The notes: generated by a model not told the origin, from the letters alone. A DNA stretch of 18,104 nt from Candidatus Shapirobacteria bacterium (GCA_020056515.1 JAGVHP010000068.1:1-18104); one strand, 5' to 3'; shown: positions 1 through 7,780, numbered from the stretch's first letter. Numbers and translations are program-made.

Positions 1-18
1 AATAAACTAATTTCTTCT

Positions 19-54
19 CCCTCCTTTCTTCAAAGGAGGGCTGGGGTAGATTTT
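19..54. repeat. REP-like hairpin element, copy A (degenerate)
   Basis: A perfect 9-bp stem, CCCTCCTTT / AAAGGAGGG, with a 4-nt CTTC loop lies at 19-40 and is followed by CTGGGGTAGATTTT. It matches the design of the copies at 15899-15950 and 17212-17255 (CCCCCTTT, 4-nt loop, AAAGGGGG, then GGGGGATTTA). It lacks their second hairpin. The stem differs in sequence from the other copies but remains paired on both sides. No T-tract follows the stem, so it is not a standard intrinsic terminator. Confidence 0.6.
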
Positions 55-76
55 ACCGACAGGGGGTTTTGTATTA

Positions 77-82
77 TATAAT
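77..82 (+). promoter_or_regulatory. -10 box for the pilin-like gene, leaderless spacing
   Basis: A perfect TATAAT ends 6 nt before the ATG at 89. Transcription would then start at or next to the ATG, giving a leaderless mRNA. The -35 region is weak; CCGACA at 56-61 matches 4 of 6 but with a short 15-nt spacer. No Shine-Dalgarno sequence is present. Confidence 0.6.
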
Positions 83-88
83 TCACTC

Positions 89-481
89 ATGAAATTCATT
101 GTATTTACTCTCTTTTTTGTTATTGGTTATTTGACATCTGTCATTCCCACTTTCGCCCAATCTCCCCAAGCTTGGACTGGTCGCTGTGTTGGTACGGGAA
201 CCAATACTGATATTCCCACCATTCAGGGGGTTGAGTGTCTTTTTTACAATATTCTTCAATTCATCGTCTTTTTTGCCGGACTTATTTTTCTTTTTATGTT
301 TATTTCCGGTGGTTTTAAATATTTAACAAGTGGTGGTGACGAAAAAGCCGTCGCCGCGGCCGGTTCTACTCTCACCTCGGCCATTATTGGCCTAATCGGT
401 ATCATCGCCTCTTGGTTAATTCTTTCCTTTATCCAAAAATTCACCGGCATCAATGTTACTAAACTCATCATTCCCGGCTAA
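89..481 (+). CDS. T4SS pilin-like small membrane protein (VirB2/TrbC-like)
   Basis: This 130-residue protein has an N-terminal signal peptide, with cleavage likely after FAQ at about residue 24. A short extracytoplasmic segment with Cys33 and Cys50 follows. Two hydrophobic helices lie at about 52-73 and 94-115, joined by a polar turn with the motif GGFKYLTSGGDEKAV. Signal peptide, two helices and a G-G-D turn are typical of the small T4SS pilin family (VirB2/TrbC-like) common in CPR genomes. It is the first of three same-strand genes, and the third is VirB6/TrbL-like, which supports a role in a type IV secretion or DNA-uptake envelope complex. No VirB4-type ATPase is in the window. The start is supported by the TATAAT 6 nt upstream. 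The family call rests on architecture and motif, not alignment. Confidence 0.75.
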   Translation: MKFIVFTLFFVIGYLTSVIPTFAQSPQAWTGRCVGTGTNTDIPTIQGVECLFYNILQFIVFFAGLIFLFMFISGGFKYLTSGGDEKAVAAAGSTLTSAIIGLIGIIASWLILSFIQKFTGINVTKLIIPG

Positions 482-482
482 T

Positions 483-1907
483 ATGCGCCGATTCCTGCTC
501 TCTGTCCTATTTGCTATTATTCTCTGTTTCCTATCCACCACCCCTGCTTTTGCCGCCAGTCTCCTCGATCTAATTTACCCGCCTTTAAACCTAAAAGAAA
601 GTGTCCGCAAACCACCGAAAGTCGCCCCGGCTCCGGAAATAATTAGCCACGATTCCTTCAGTAACACTCTGGAGACACCTCTCAATTGTGACGGGGCCAC
701 CTCACTTTCCCGCCATTGGGACCCCAAACAGGAACAAACCGGTACCGATGCTGATGGCAACCCTATCTACGAGTTTGTTGCCCAGGATGCCCGCGATCTG
801 AACGGGGAAATGGATATTAAAAATCTGTCCAACAATGGTTTCCGAAACTTTCACACTTGGAGTGCCCGCAGTCCCATTTCTTGCTCCTCTGGATCAGTTG
901 ATAAAAACTTTCACGATCTCTCTGTGGCCGGTCAGGGTTCCGCCAACCGGATAACTCCAGGCCTCCAAATTCTCTACCTCCGTAGCCTTCTCCTTATTGA
1001 TGCCGCCTCTTCTCTTAATCAGACCGACAAACAGGATCTTATTACTCAAGACGCCCAGCTTGTCTGGAGTTGTGGAGGTTCTTGCGTTGAACTCAGTCAA
1101 AAACCTAAATCCTGCCGTCCGGTCACTGTTGCCGAAATCCTTTATGGTCTTCGAAATGAGCCTCTCTACTATCCTTCTGCCACCTCTTCCCCCACCACTT
1201 TTCCTTCCGACATCATTAGCAAATTAGCTGCTTATTTTAATGGCAACTGTAACTCTGACTACGGTTGTTTTCAAAAACGCTTTCCCGGCATTCCCTTCTC
1301 TCCCCTCTCGCTTGCCGACTATCTTTTGATTTTTTATCAGTTAAACCCTATTCCTCGTGGTAATGTTGATAATAAAGTCACTGTCACCCGTTACGGTGGT
1401 TACGATACTGCCGCTCAAAAGAAAATTCTTCCTTCCCCGACCGTCTTTCACCGTAATCTTCCCAATGCTGCCGCTCTCTTTTCCAATCAGGCTCCAGATG
1501 TCGTCTCTCTGGTTAACCCCGGCTCCCAGCCATCCCTTCCCGGTACTGATCTCTGTAACAACACTACCGTTAACCCTCCCGCCACCGACAGACCCCCTCC
1601 GGCTTCTATCCTTCTCTTTGTTCTCGGTCTTTTCAAACATTTAGCTCCGGGTGAAAGTTATGATCACTCTGAAACCAATGAAATCAAAAGTTCCTACGAC
1701 CCTAAAATTGTTAATAATTCTGCCAAGGCCGAAAACACCTTTATTAATCTCATCCCGGCCGAGGAAATTAATAAAAACAATCTAGTTGGCCGTCCTTTTG
1801 CCAGCAAAACCGATACCAATAAAGATTTTCCTTTGTCCGACCCTTTTAATCGCGGCAACGACCTCTATACCACCTTCGGCCAATTTTTACGTCCCGCCGC
1901 CTGGTGA
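483..1907 (+). CDS. Exported protein of unknown function in the T4SS-like cluster
   Basis: I do not recognise a named family. From the ATG at 483 the protein has 474 residues. It begins with a clear signal peptide: positive MRR, a hydrophobic core, then TPAFA before Ala-Ser. The mature part is polar, rich in Asn, Pro and Ser, and has several Cys clusters, including a C-GGS-C pair near residues 196-200 and a C-x5-C further on, suggesting disulfides outside the membrane. No transmembrane segment is obvious beyond a short hydrophobic stretch (ILLFVLGLF) about 100 residues from the C-terminus. An in-frame ATG exists at 453, but it lies inside the pilin gene and would put ten polar residues before the signal peptide; 483 starts 1 nt after the pilin stop. 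Its position between pilin-like and VirB6-like genes suggests an envelope or surface component of the same apparatus. Confidence 0.7.
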   Translation: MRRFLLSVLFAIILCFLSTTPAFAASLLDLIYPPLNLKESVRKPPKVAPAPEIISHDSFSNTLETPLNCDGATSLSRHWDPKQEQTGTDADGNPIYEFVAQDARDLNGEMDIKNLSNNGFRNFHTWSARSPISCSSGSVDKNFHDLSVAGQGSANRITPGLQILYLRSLLLIDAASSLNQTDKQDLITQDAQLVWSCGGSCVELSQKPKSCRPVTVAEILYGLRNEPLYYPSATSSPTTFPSDIISKLAAYFNGNCNSDYGCFQKRFPGIPFSPLSLADYLLIFYQLNPIPRGNVDNKVTVTRYGGYDTAAQKKILPSPTVFHRNLPNAAALFSNQAPDVVSLVNPGSQPSLPGTDLCNNTTVNPPATDRPPPASILLFVLGLFKHLAPGESYDHSETNEIKSSYDPKIVNNSAKAENTFINLIPAEEINKNNLVGRPFASKTDTNKDFPLSDPFNRGNDLYTTFGQFLRPAAW

Positions 1908-1914
1908 CCCAACA

Positions 1915-1923
1915 TGTTAGAAT
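1915..1923 (+). promoter_or_regulatory. Extended -10 for the VirB6-like gene
   Basis: TGtTAGAAT is an extended -10 (TGn plus a 5-of-6 match to TATAAT). It lies 8 nt before the ATG at 1932, in the 24-nt gap after the upstream stop. It predicts a leader of at most a few nucleotides. Read-through from the upstream genes is also possible. Confidence 0.4.
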
Positions 1924-1931
1924 AAAAAAAC

Positions 1932-3605
1932 ATGAAATATTTCAAAATAATATTCATTGCTATTTTTGTTCTTACCTCCATATTTTTAAGACAAAAACTT
2001 TTAGCTCAATCTCCCCCTTCTCTTCAAAATAAATATCTTGACACCCAAAAAGCCACCAAAAGTCCCACTCTCGAAAATTGGTCCGGTGCCTCCATGGATA
2101 GTACCACTTTCAAAATATGGACTTCCCTTATCGGCGAAGACACTATTGATCAAAAGTTTTTTGACACTTTCAACACTACCGGCATGGTTCCCCGCATCTT
2201 CCCGGGCGGTGCTCTGGGTACCGGCACCAAAATGGTCGCTTCCCTTTTCTCCCCGCCTGCTTCCGGTATCGAATATATTGCCCAATCTTGGAGCAATGTC
2301 TTAGGTAGGCCAGCCTATGCTCAAGGTGTTGGTTTCAAAGGTCTCGAATTCCTTCTTCCTCTTTGGCGCTCTTTTAGAAACATTGTCTATGTTCTCTCCT
2401 CTCTTATTTTCATTGGCATTGGCATCATGATAATTCTTCGGGTCAAAATCAGCCCCCAGGCGGTTATTACCATCCAGTCAGCCGTTCCCCAAATCATTAC
2501 TTCCCTGGTTCTAGTCACTTTCAGCTACGCCATCGCCGGATTAATAATTGATTTGGGTAATTTTATTCTCGGATTGGTTGTCGCTCTCCTTTTTTCCGCC
2601 AAAAAAATCCCCCTTTCTGAATCTCTCTTTCCTACTTGGTCTTGGGGTAGTGGCTTCGTTGGCCTCAGTGATCTTGGCAACGCTCTCAAAGCCCTGTGGG
2701 ATGAATTACTTGGTGCCTTTGGTGTCCCCAAACCTCTAAGTTTCCACTATCTGGCCAATCCTGACATTAATACTCTCAACCTGCTTACTTTTCGGGCTCT
2801 TCCCGGTTGGTTGGCTCTGGTTACGTTGGGTGGACTTCTTGGTAGTGTTATCTTTGGTATTTTTGCCGGTAGTGTTGGCAATATTATTCTAGGCGGTACC
2901 GGCAACGGAATTTTAAGCGGCATTGGTGGTCTCCTTGGTGGCGGCCTTGGTGGTCTCCTTGGCGGTCTCCTTATTCCCATTATTCTCTGTATCGTTGTCG
3001 CTATCTGGCTTATCAAACTTTATTTTGGTCTAATTACCACCTATGTCACCCTAATTTTTAAAATTATTATCGCCCCTTTAGAAATCGCCTTTGGCGCTTT
3101 TCCCAATTCCAAAATGGGTTTTGGCTCCTGGTTTCGCGATGTTGTTGCCTATGTTGCCGTATTCCCTGTTGTTACCATTGTTCTGATCATGATTAACATT
3201 ATCGTTGATGCTGTGGTTGGCGGTTTGGGTTCTTTTACCTCCGGTGCCGGTGTTGGCCAACCGGCTGTCTGGGCACCGGGTCTTATTAATCTCGGTGGCA
3301 CCGTTACTCCCGCCATTCTTGGCGCCGCCATCGGCCTCGCTGGTCTGGCTCTTTTAAGTAAACTCCCCGCCATGGTTCCCGAATTTATCTTTATGATCAA
3401 GCCCTCGCCTTGGGGTAAAGCCATCGGTGAAGGTTTGGGTGACGTTGCCAAACCTGCCAAGTTTGCTGCTCAAGCTGGAGCCGAATATGCTGGTGATGTC
3501 ATTGATGATCGAGTAGCGGCTGGTGGAGGCAGATTAACTAGGATTTTAGGATATGGCGTAGACGCTGCTCGTACTACAGGTTTAATAAAGAAAAAACACC
3601 CGTAA
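1932..3605 (+). CDS. VirB6/TrbL-like polytopic membrane protein
   Basis: This 557-residue protein has a signal peptide (cleavage likely after LLAQ, residue 26). An extracytoplasmic segment of about 120 residues follows, then many hydrophobic helices at about 149-169, 187-222, 293-320, 347-385, 403-428 and 450-475. A glycine-rich GGLLGGGLGG segment lies at about 331-346. The region around 381-415 (APLEIAFGAFPNS, FGSWFRD, then VAVFPVV) resembles the conserved core of VirB6/TrbL-like T4SS channel proteins in CPR bacteria. The C-terminal 65 residues are polar and basic and are probably cytoplasmic. It is the last gene of the plus-strand group, and its TAA ends at 3605, directly against the stop of the opposing gene. 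Family assignment is by topology and this core motif; subunit-level identity is not certain. Confidence 0.7.
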   Translation: MKYFKIIFIAIFVLTSIFLRQKLLAQSPPSLQNKYLDTQKATKSPTLENWSGASMDSTTFKIWTSLIGEDTIDQKFFDTFNTTGMVPRIFPGGALGTGTKMVASLFSPPASGIEYIAQSWSNVLGRPAYAQGVGFKGLEFLLPLWRSFRNIVYVLSSLIFIGIGIMIILRVKISPQAVITIQSAVPQIITSLVLVTFSYAIAGLIIDLGNFILGLVVALLFSAKKIPLSESLFPTWSWGSGFVGLSDLGNALKALWDELLGAFGVPKPLSFHYLANPDINTLNLLTFRALPGWLALVTLGGLLGSVIFGIFAGSVGNIILGGTGNGILSGIGGLLGGGLGGLLGGLLIPIILCIVVAIWLIKLYFGLITTYVTLIFKIIIAPLEIAFGAFPNSKMGFGSWFRDVVAYVAVFPVVTIVLIMINIIVDAVVGGLGSFTSGAGVGQPAVWAPGLINLGGTVTPAILGAAIGLAGLALLSKLPAMVPEFIFMIKPSPWGKAIGEGLGDVAKPAKFAAQAGAEYAGDVIDDRVAAGGGRLTRILGYGVDAARTTGLIKKKHP

Positions 3606-5765
3606 CTAAAGACCCTCTGCTCTTTTAAACCCTTCTTTCGTGTTCTCCAATTTCCTTTTCTTGTACTCCCAAAAACCCCGGGCACCAAACAAACCTCTCA
3701 CTTCTTCTTTATTGACAGTCGACCTAATAGCCATATCACCAACTAAGTTCTTTACTCTAAGGTCGTAATTATTTGACGTGGCATTAAGTTTCCTTTCGGG
3801 TAACAACGGAAATTTACTATATGGATCAAAACCCATTGAATTCAATAAAACCGACCAAATAAACATCGGCCTATCGACACATGGCAGTGTCGTAAATCTA
3901 ATTTTTTTCACTCCACCCTCCATATATTCCTGAGGTATAGTTGGTACTTGTCGAGTCAAACCAGTAGATTCCACATACGCTCCAACCCAATCATCTCCAT
4001 TTTTCGCCATGTCCAAGGGTTGCTTCCCCTTAATTGCCGCCGCCAAAAAGTCGGCTCCCTGCACCATATCATTGTGGACTTGAAATACGTTTCGGTCGTT
4101 CGTGTTAATAACTACATCATTTGCTCTACCATCCCATAAAGCCATAGCCAATGTAGTCTCAGTACCATCTCTCAATTTCACCTTTGCAGCTTCAATCATT
4201 GAAACGGCTAGTGTATCAGGTAATATTTCCCTCAAATCACCTCTTAGTATTCTATCTGCAAAACCGGATTCATATTTTAGCCTATCCAAAACCCAAACAG
4301 CCATGTTTGTCGACACAAACGGCTCTTCTTCTCCTTCTTCCCCTAACTCCCCACTTGCTTTCCATATTCTCCATTTTCCTAGAGCTTTAGATCTTAAGTG
4401 ATACGCTGTTCTCAATTTATCACTACAAATCCATGTCGGCTTCAATTGCCTAAAATAATCCCAAGCTTCTATCGAATCACCCACAAACAAAAAATTCCAC
4501 GCCGCCGACACGGCTTCAATATCAACCTCTCGAGCAACTGATTCACGACCAGTAAGTTTCTCCGCCACTTGACCAGCAACCATAGCTCTTAGCTTCTTGA
4601 AATCGTCCAACATTTTAAACACTTCCGGATCCATTACTCCATTAGTATTTTTTAACCGCAAATATACTCTTCCATCAGCCGGATCAACATACCTCTCACA
4701 AATGTCTTTCACAATAAAACCCATCGCTTCTTTAAAACCAGGCATTCTTTCCCATAAAAGTGAAAATTCGTTACCATCAATTTCAGGCACCACCCCACCC
4801 CTTAATTTTTCTACTGGTAACTTGTTTCTTACTTCTCTCTTGTCTGCAGCTGCCTTCAACAATTTTATTCTTACCTCTATTAGTTCCTTTTCCTCCTCAC
4901 TCATTTCCTTAAACCACTCTGGTGGTCTTGAAGAATACCAATTTGGGTCCATTTGCTTCCTCTCATGTCTAACAAAGTCTTCATACGACATATCCCAACT
5001 ATTACCTGTTTTCCACTCCCCTGGTTCTTCACCCTCTTGGTCTAATGGTGGACGACCTGGAGGTATCTCAGGTGGTCTTTCTCCTCTTCTTCCTCTTTCT
5101 CTTCTCCCTCCTCTCGTCGGTGCCGGCTCACTCTCTTCCATTAATTGGTTTCCTCTTATTTGTAGCATCCCCACTACCCTCATTGTTCCTCCTCTCCTTT
5201 TGTCACCCCTCTCAACCCCGCTTTCATCCATCCATTTCCTTATTCCATCAATCGTTTTCTCGATTATTCTGGCATCATCCTTCGGTGACCCTGGGGTTTC
5301 AGACAAATAAAACTCCATTTCATTTATTCTCTCGCCTACTTCCGGTTCAACCACCACATCTCTTACATCCCGTGCTATCACCGCCAATGATCCCGGCAAC
5401 TGTTCATAAATCCTCGCTTCGTCTCCACTGGCTAGTGCTGCTTGTTGTTCTGCACTTCCCTGAGACAATGCCATCGCAATACACTGGGATAACTCTTCTC
5501 TGCCTAAAAATAAATCCGGATTACGTGGACTAGCCTCAATCGCCCCCACAAACTCAACTGCACTATTTAAACCCGTCGTTTCATGAACTAAATCCAAAAC
5601 CGCCTGTTCCCTTCTTGTTTCATCTCCCTCATTCAAGATTCTCCTTGTCACCTTGTCCGCTCTAACCTCTACTTGGTGTTTCCAATCTTCACCGTATGCA
5701 TGCTCCGCACTTGTCATTGCCGCTTCAATTGATCTTTGTGCTTCTGCCATACCCAATTTTACCAT
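3606..5765 (-). CDS. Large soluble protein of unknown function next to the T4SS-like genes
   Basis: I do not recognise this 719-residue protein. It has no signal peptide or membrane segment and is probably cytoplasmic. Three parts can be seen: a charged helical N-terminal region (1-210), a Pro/Arg/Glu-rich flexible linker (about 211-250, with PEIPPGRPP), and a larger folded C-terminal region (about 255-719) rich in Trp and charged residues. No Walker, nuclease or protease motif is evident. Its stop (TAG, 3608-3606) abuts the stop of the VirB6-like gene with no gap. The start is ambiguous. ATG 5765 has no ribosome site, while ATG 5750 (MAEAQ) is preceded at 5 nt by TAAAAT, the leaderless pattern seen elsewhere here, although without a convincing -35. 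A link to the secretion cluster is inferred from position only. Confidence 0.8.
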   Translation of the reverse strand: MVKLGMAEAQRSIEAAMTSAEHAYGEDWKHQVEVRADKVTRRILNEGDETRREQAVLDLVHETTGLNSAVEFVGAIEASPRNPDLFLGREELSQCIAMALSQGSAEQQAALASGDEARIYEQLPGSLAVIARDVRDVVVEPEVGERINEMEFYLSETPGSPKDDARIIEKTIDGIRKWMDESGVERGDKRRGGTMRVVGMLQIRGNQLMEESEPAPTRGGRRERGRRGERPPEIPPGRPPLDQEGEEPGEWKTGNSWDMSYEDFVRHERKQMDPNWYSSRPPEWFKEMSEEEKELIEVRIKLLKAAADKREVRNKLPVEKLRGGVVPEIDGNEFSLLWERMPGFKEAMGFIVKDICERYVDPADGRVYLRLKNTNGVMDPEVFKMLDDFKKLRAMVAGQVAEKLTGRESVAREVDIEAVSAAWNFLFVGDSIEAWDYFRQLKPTWICSDKLRTAYHLRSKALGKWRIWKASGELGEEGEEEPFVSTNMAVWVLDRLKYESGFADRILRGDLREILPDTLAVSMIEAAKVKLRDGTETTLAMALWDGRANDVVINTNDRNVFQVHNDMVQGADFLAAAIKGKQPLDMAKNGDDWVGAYVESTGLTRQVPTIPQEYMEGGVKKIRFTTLPCVDRPMFIWSVLLNSMGFDPYSKFPLLPERKLNATSNNYDLRVKNLVGDMAIRSTVNKEEVRGLFGARGFWEYKKRKLENTKEGFKRAEGL

Positions 5766-5770
5766 TCCAA

Positions 5771-5785
5771 AAACCTATAATCCAT
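5771..5785. repeat. 15-bp direct repeat, left copy (cargo-module boundary)
   Basis: AAACCTATAATCCAT occurs here and again at 7762-7776, and 2 of the next 3 bases also match. The two copies bracket the ATPase 1 + HEPN + MNT module exactly. This copy sits between the MNT stop and the start of the 719-residue gene. Confidence 0.6.
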
Positions 5786-5794
5786 TACAAAAAT

Positions 5795-6106
5795 TTACAC
5801 CACCCTCACCCCGGTCCTCTTCACTTCTACCGCTAGTGGGTTATATTTATCTTTAAAATCCTCGATCTTCATCGGATGTGGTTCAATCAGCAGGTCTTTC
5901 TTTCCGACCAATCTCATCAATCTCACCCTGTTTTCCACCATATTATTAGTAAAGTCGTCAGAAACCACACACACATCCAAATCACTGTCCGGTCGATTGG
6001 TTCCCTTCACTCGGGATCCAAACAAATACATCGCCCATATCTTAATACCACAATCACCTACTTTTTTCGCATATTTGCTGGCCGCTATTAAATATTTCTT
6101 GCTCAT
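5795..6106 (-). CDS. MNT-type minimal nucleotidyltransferase (antitoxin of a HEPN/MNT pair)
   Basis: From ATG 6106 the protein has 103 residues. It shows the nucleotidyltransferase signature GS-x10-D-x-D: Gly30-Ser31, Asp42 and Asp44 within YLFGSRVKGTNRPDSDLDV. MNT proteins are typically partnered with HEPN proteins. In studied HepT/MntA-type systems the MNT enzyme transfers AMP to the HEPN toxin and neutralises it. ATG 6106 is chosen over the in-frame ATG at 6127 because it forms an ATGA overlap with the HEPN stop and has the strongest Shine-Dalgarno site in the window (GGAAGGAG, 5 nt upstream). This implies tight translational coupling. It is the last gene of the ATPase 1-HEPN-MNT module. 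Actual AMP-transfer here is inferred. Confidence 0.85.
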   Translation of the reverse strand: MSKKYLIAASKYAKKVGDCGIKIWAMYLFGSRVKGTNRPDSDLDVCVVSDDFTNNMVENRVRLMRLVGKKDLLIEPHPMKIEDFKDKYNPLAVEVKRTGVRVV

Positions 6107-6492
6107 ACCAGCTCCTTCCGTAACCATTTATCAAAAAACATCTTGCAAACTTTTACCCAAACAACAGCATATTCCTTCGTTGCTATTTTATAAAAAGCAT
6201 ATTTTTCATTCTCGTATCTAGCTTCAGTATTAAAAGTTGTAATTGCTCTCAGCTGGTCCTTTTCTTCTTCGGCCACCTTCAACCCACACCTTTCCGACAA
6301 TCGTAACAGATCATGAATCATCACCGCGTCTTTCCCTTTCTTAACCAAAATTGCTTTCAGTACCTTTTCCAACGTCAGTTGCCAGAAAAACAAACTCCAA
6401 TCAAAATGTCCCATACTAAAACTGTCTTCCGCCATCTCTTTACTTCGCTTTGCCCCATTTAGCCATAATTTTATTGCTTCTTCCTTACTCAT
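6103..6492 (-). CDS. HEPN domain protein (partner of MNT)
   Basis: This is a 129-residue all-helical protein. The stretch SFSMGHFDWSLFFWQ-LTLEKVLKAILV (about 24-50), then HDLLRLSE (60-67) and TEARYENEKYAF (89-100), fits the HEPN family (PF05168-like) that pairs with small nucleotidyltransferases. The RNase motif R-x4-6-H of active HEPN toxins is not visible; the expected position reads ARYENEKYAF with no His. The protein may therefore be a non-nuclease HEPN of the HI0074 kind, or use other residues. ATG 6492 is preferred over a TTG at 6498 because an extended -10 (TGATATAAT) ends 6 nt before it. The gene overlaps the MNT gene by 4 nt. A toxin role is inferred from the pairing. Confidence 0.8.
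   Translation of the reverse strand: MSKEEAIKLWLNGAKRSKEMAEDSFSMGHFDWSLFFWQLTLEKVLKAILVKKGKDAVMIHDLLRLSERCGLKVAEEEKDQLRAITTFNTEARYENEKYAFYKIATKEYAVVWVKVCKMFFDKWLRKELV
6112..6119 (-). promoter_or_regulatory. Strong Shine-Dalgarno site for the MNT gene
   Basis: GGAAGGAG lies 5 nt before ATG 6106, inside the 3' end of the HEPN gene. It fixes the start of the MNT gene. It also contrasts with the first genes of transcripts in this window, which mostly lack such a site. Confidence 0.8.
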
Positions 6493-6498
6493 ACTCAA

Positions 6499-6507
6499 AT
6501 TATATCA
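6499..6507 (-). promoter_or_regulatory. Extended -10 promoter for HEPN/MNT, leaderless spacing
   Basis: TGaTATAAT is a perfect extended -10. It begins just inside the end of the ATPase 1 gene, whose stop is 6511-6509, and its last base is 6 nt before ATG 6492. The same nonamer occurs in the same position before ftsH (11040-11032). HEPN/MNT can therefore probably be transcribed independently of ATPase 1. Confidence 0.6.
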
Positions 6508-6508
6508 C

Positions 6509-7684
6509 TCATTTTCCACCAATTTTCCTAAATCTCCCTCCATCCCATAATCGATAATTTGGGCTTCCCACAAAATCCCCATAATTTTCTCTATTCACCA
6601 TCACTACTTTCTCAAACCCACCCTCTTGTTTAACTTTAGCTTTATTTCCCCATTTGAATTCAAAACCTCTTAGCTTACCTCCCTCCTCCTCGACCAAATC
6701 AATTTCTTTTCCGTCATAAGTCCGCCAAAAATATTGATTGACATACTTCTCCTGACTTGCCCTATATTTCATTCTTTCAATTATCATCAAGTTCTCCCAC
6801 AAAGCACCTATATCAGTCCTAACATCAACCTCACTAAAATTATTCAATAATGCATTTCTAATACCCAAATCACAAAAGTATATTTTCCGAGACTTACCTA
6901 TCTCCCTTCTCTTATTTTTTGTCAAAGGTGACAGTCGGAAAATGACATAACTTTTCTCTAAAAGGTCTACATATCTTTCCACTGTCCCCCTATCTATCCC
7001 CAAAAGACTCGCCAATTCATTGTAGGAGACTTCACTGCCCACCTGTAATGCCAGTGCCTTTAGAAGTTTTCTCAACATTTCGGGGTTTCTCACATCTTGA
7101 TATTCCAAAATATCTTTATATAAATAACTACCACTAATCTCCAATAATAACTTCCTTTTTTCCTGTAAAGTTTCACTCGTTACCACCCCAGGGTAACTCC
7201 CATAAATAAACAAACTGTTTAATTCTTTACGCCAATAATTTCCATCTTTTTCCGACAGTTCCCCAAAAGACAAAGGAAACACCTCAAACACATATTTTCT
7301 ACCGGTCAACGGTTCTTTTGTTTGATCCAAGAGATTAACAGACGATGAACCACTGGCAACTATTTGTAGATCTTTACCATAAAAATCCACCAATAACTTT
7401 AAACTTTGGCCGATCCTACCAATTTTCTGCGATTCGTCCACTATCAAAATCTTTGACTCTCCCACCACCTGCTTTAAATATTCCAAACTTCTGTCTTCTA
7501 GAAGTTCTCTATCCGCTGGGTTTTCACCATCAATTCGTAAAACTGGCACATTCTTATATTTTTCCAACATCATTTTCATCAGAGTTGTTTTGCCAACTTG
7601 TCTTGCCCCAACCAATACCAACACTTTCCCCTTAAAAAAGTACTTTTGTACCTGACTTTCCAAATATCGTGAGTATAATCCCAT
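6509..7684 (-). CDS. DUF4143-type AAA ATPase (ATPase 1)
   Basis: This 391-residue protein starts with a P-loop ATPase domain: Walker A GARQVGKTT at 26-34, Walker B ILIVDE at 79-84, and a sensor-like ASGSSS at 110-115. A winged-helix-like region follows (about 205-260, with NELASLLGIDRGTVERYVDLLE). The C-terminal DUF4143 part keeps a PD-(D/E)xK-like pattern, EID-x(n)-EFK, in the stretch from KEIDLV to FEFKW. Such ATPases are widespread in CPR bacteria and archaea, often in accessory regions; their function is not established. It has its own sigma70-like promoter and lies upstream of the HEPN/MNT pair within a segment bounded by direct repeats. It is clearly related to ATPase 2 but very divergent, so the two are not a recent duplication. 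Confidence 0.88.
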   Translation of the reverse strand: MGLYSRYLESQVQKYFFKGKVLVLVGARQVGKTTLMKMMLEKYKNVPVLRIDGENPADRELLEDRSLEYLKQVVGESKILIVDESQKIGRIGQSLKLLVDFYGKDLQIVASGSSSVNLLDQTKEPLTGRKYVFEVFPLSFGELSEKDGNYWRKELNSLFIYGSYPGVVTSETLQEKRKLLLEISGSYLYKDILEYQDVRNPEMLRKLLKALALQVGSEVSYNELASLLGIDRGTVERYVDLLEKSYVIFRLSPLTKNKRREIGKSRKIYFCDLGIRNALLNNFSEVDVRTDIGALWENLMIIERMKYRASQEKYVNQYFWRTYDGKEIDLVEEEGGKLRGFEFKWGNKAKVKQEGGFEKVVMVNRENYGDFVGSPNYRLWDGGRFRKIGGK

Positions 7685-7714
7685 ATTTACGCGTAATTAA
7701 ATGATTATACTTCC

Positions 7715-7742
7715 ATTTTACATTGTAGTTTGGCATTGTCAA
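7715..7742 (-). promoter_or_regulatory. Sigma70-like promoter of ATPase 1
   Basis: TTGACA (7742-7737) is followed after a 16-nt spacer by TAAAAT (7720-7715). The predicted start is near 7708, leaving a leader of about 24 nt before ATG 7684. It is the module's first promoter, just inside the right direct repeat. A second TATAAT-like site lies at 7710-7705. Confidence 0.65.
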
Positions 7743-7761
7743 TCCCAGATATCATCCCAAC

Positions 7762-7776
7762 AAACCTATAATCCAT
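7762..7776. repeat. 15-bp direct repeat, right copy
   Basis: AAACCTATAATCCAT is identical to 5771-5785. It lies between the displaced ftsH tail (7781-7839) and the ATPase 1 promoter. A shorter piece, AAACCTAT, recurs right after the true ftsH stop at 9093-9100. Confidence 0.6.
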
Positions 7777-7780
7777 CACT

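Noticed and set aside
453..482. Earlier in-frame ATG for the exported protein
   Set aside because: It would overlap the pilin-like gene by 29 nt and place polar residues before a clean signal peptide that starts at 483.
4597..5310. Plus-strand open frame of 237 codons
   Set aside because: It is antisense to the 719-residue gene, Ser/Leu/Pro-rich, with no start signal or domain; it arises from the purine-rich coding strand opposite.
6107..6127. Earlier in-frame ATG (6127) for the MNT gene
   Set aside because: ATG 6106 has a strong GGAAGGAG site at ideal distance and forms an ATGA overlap with HEPN; 6127 has neither.
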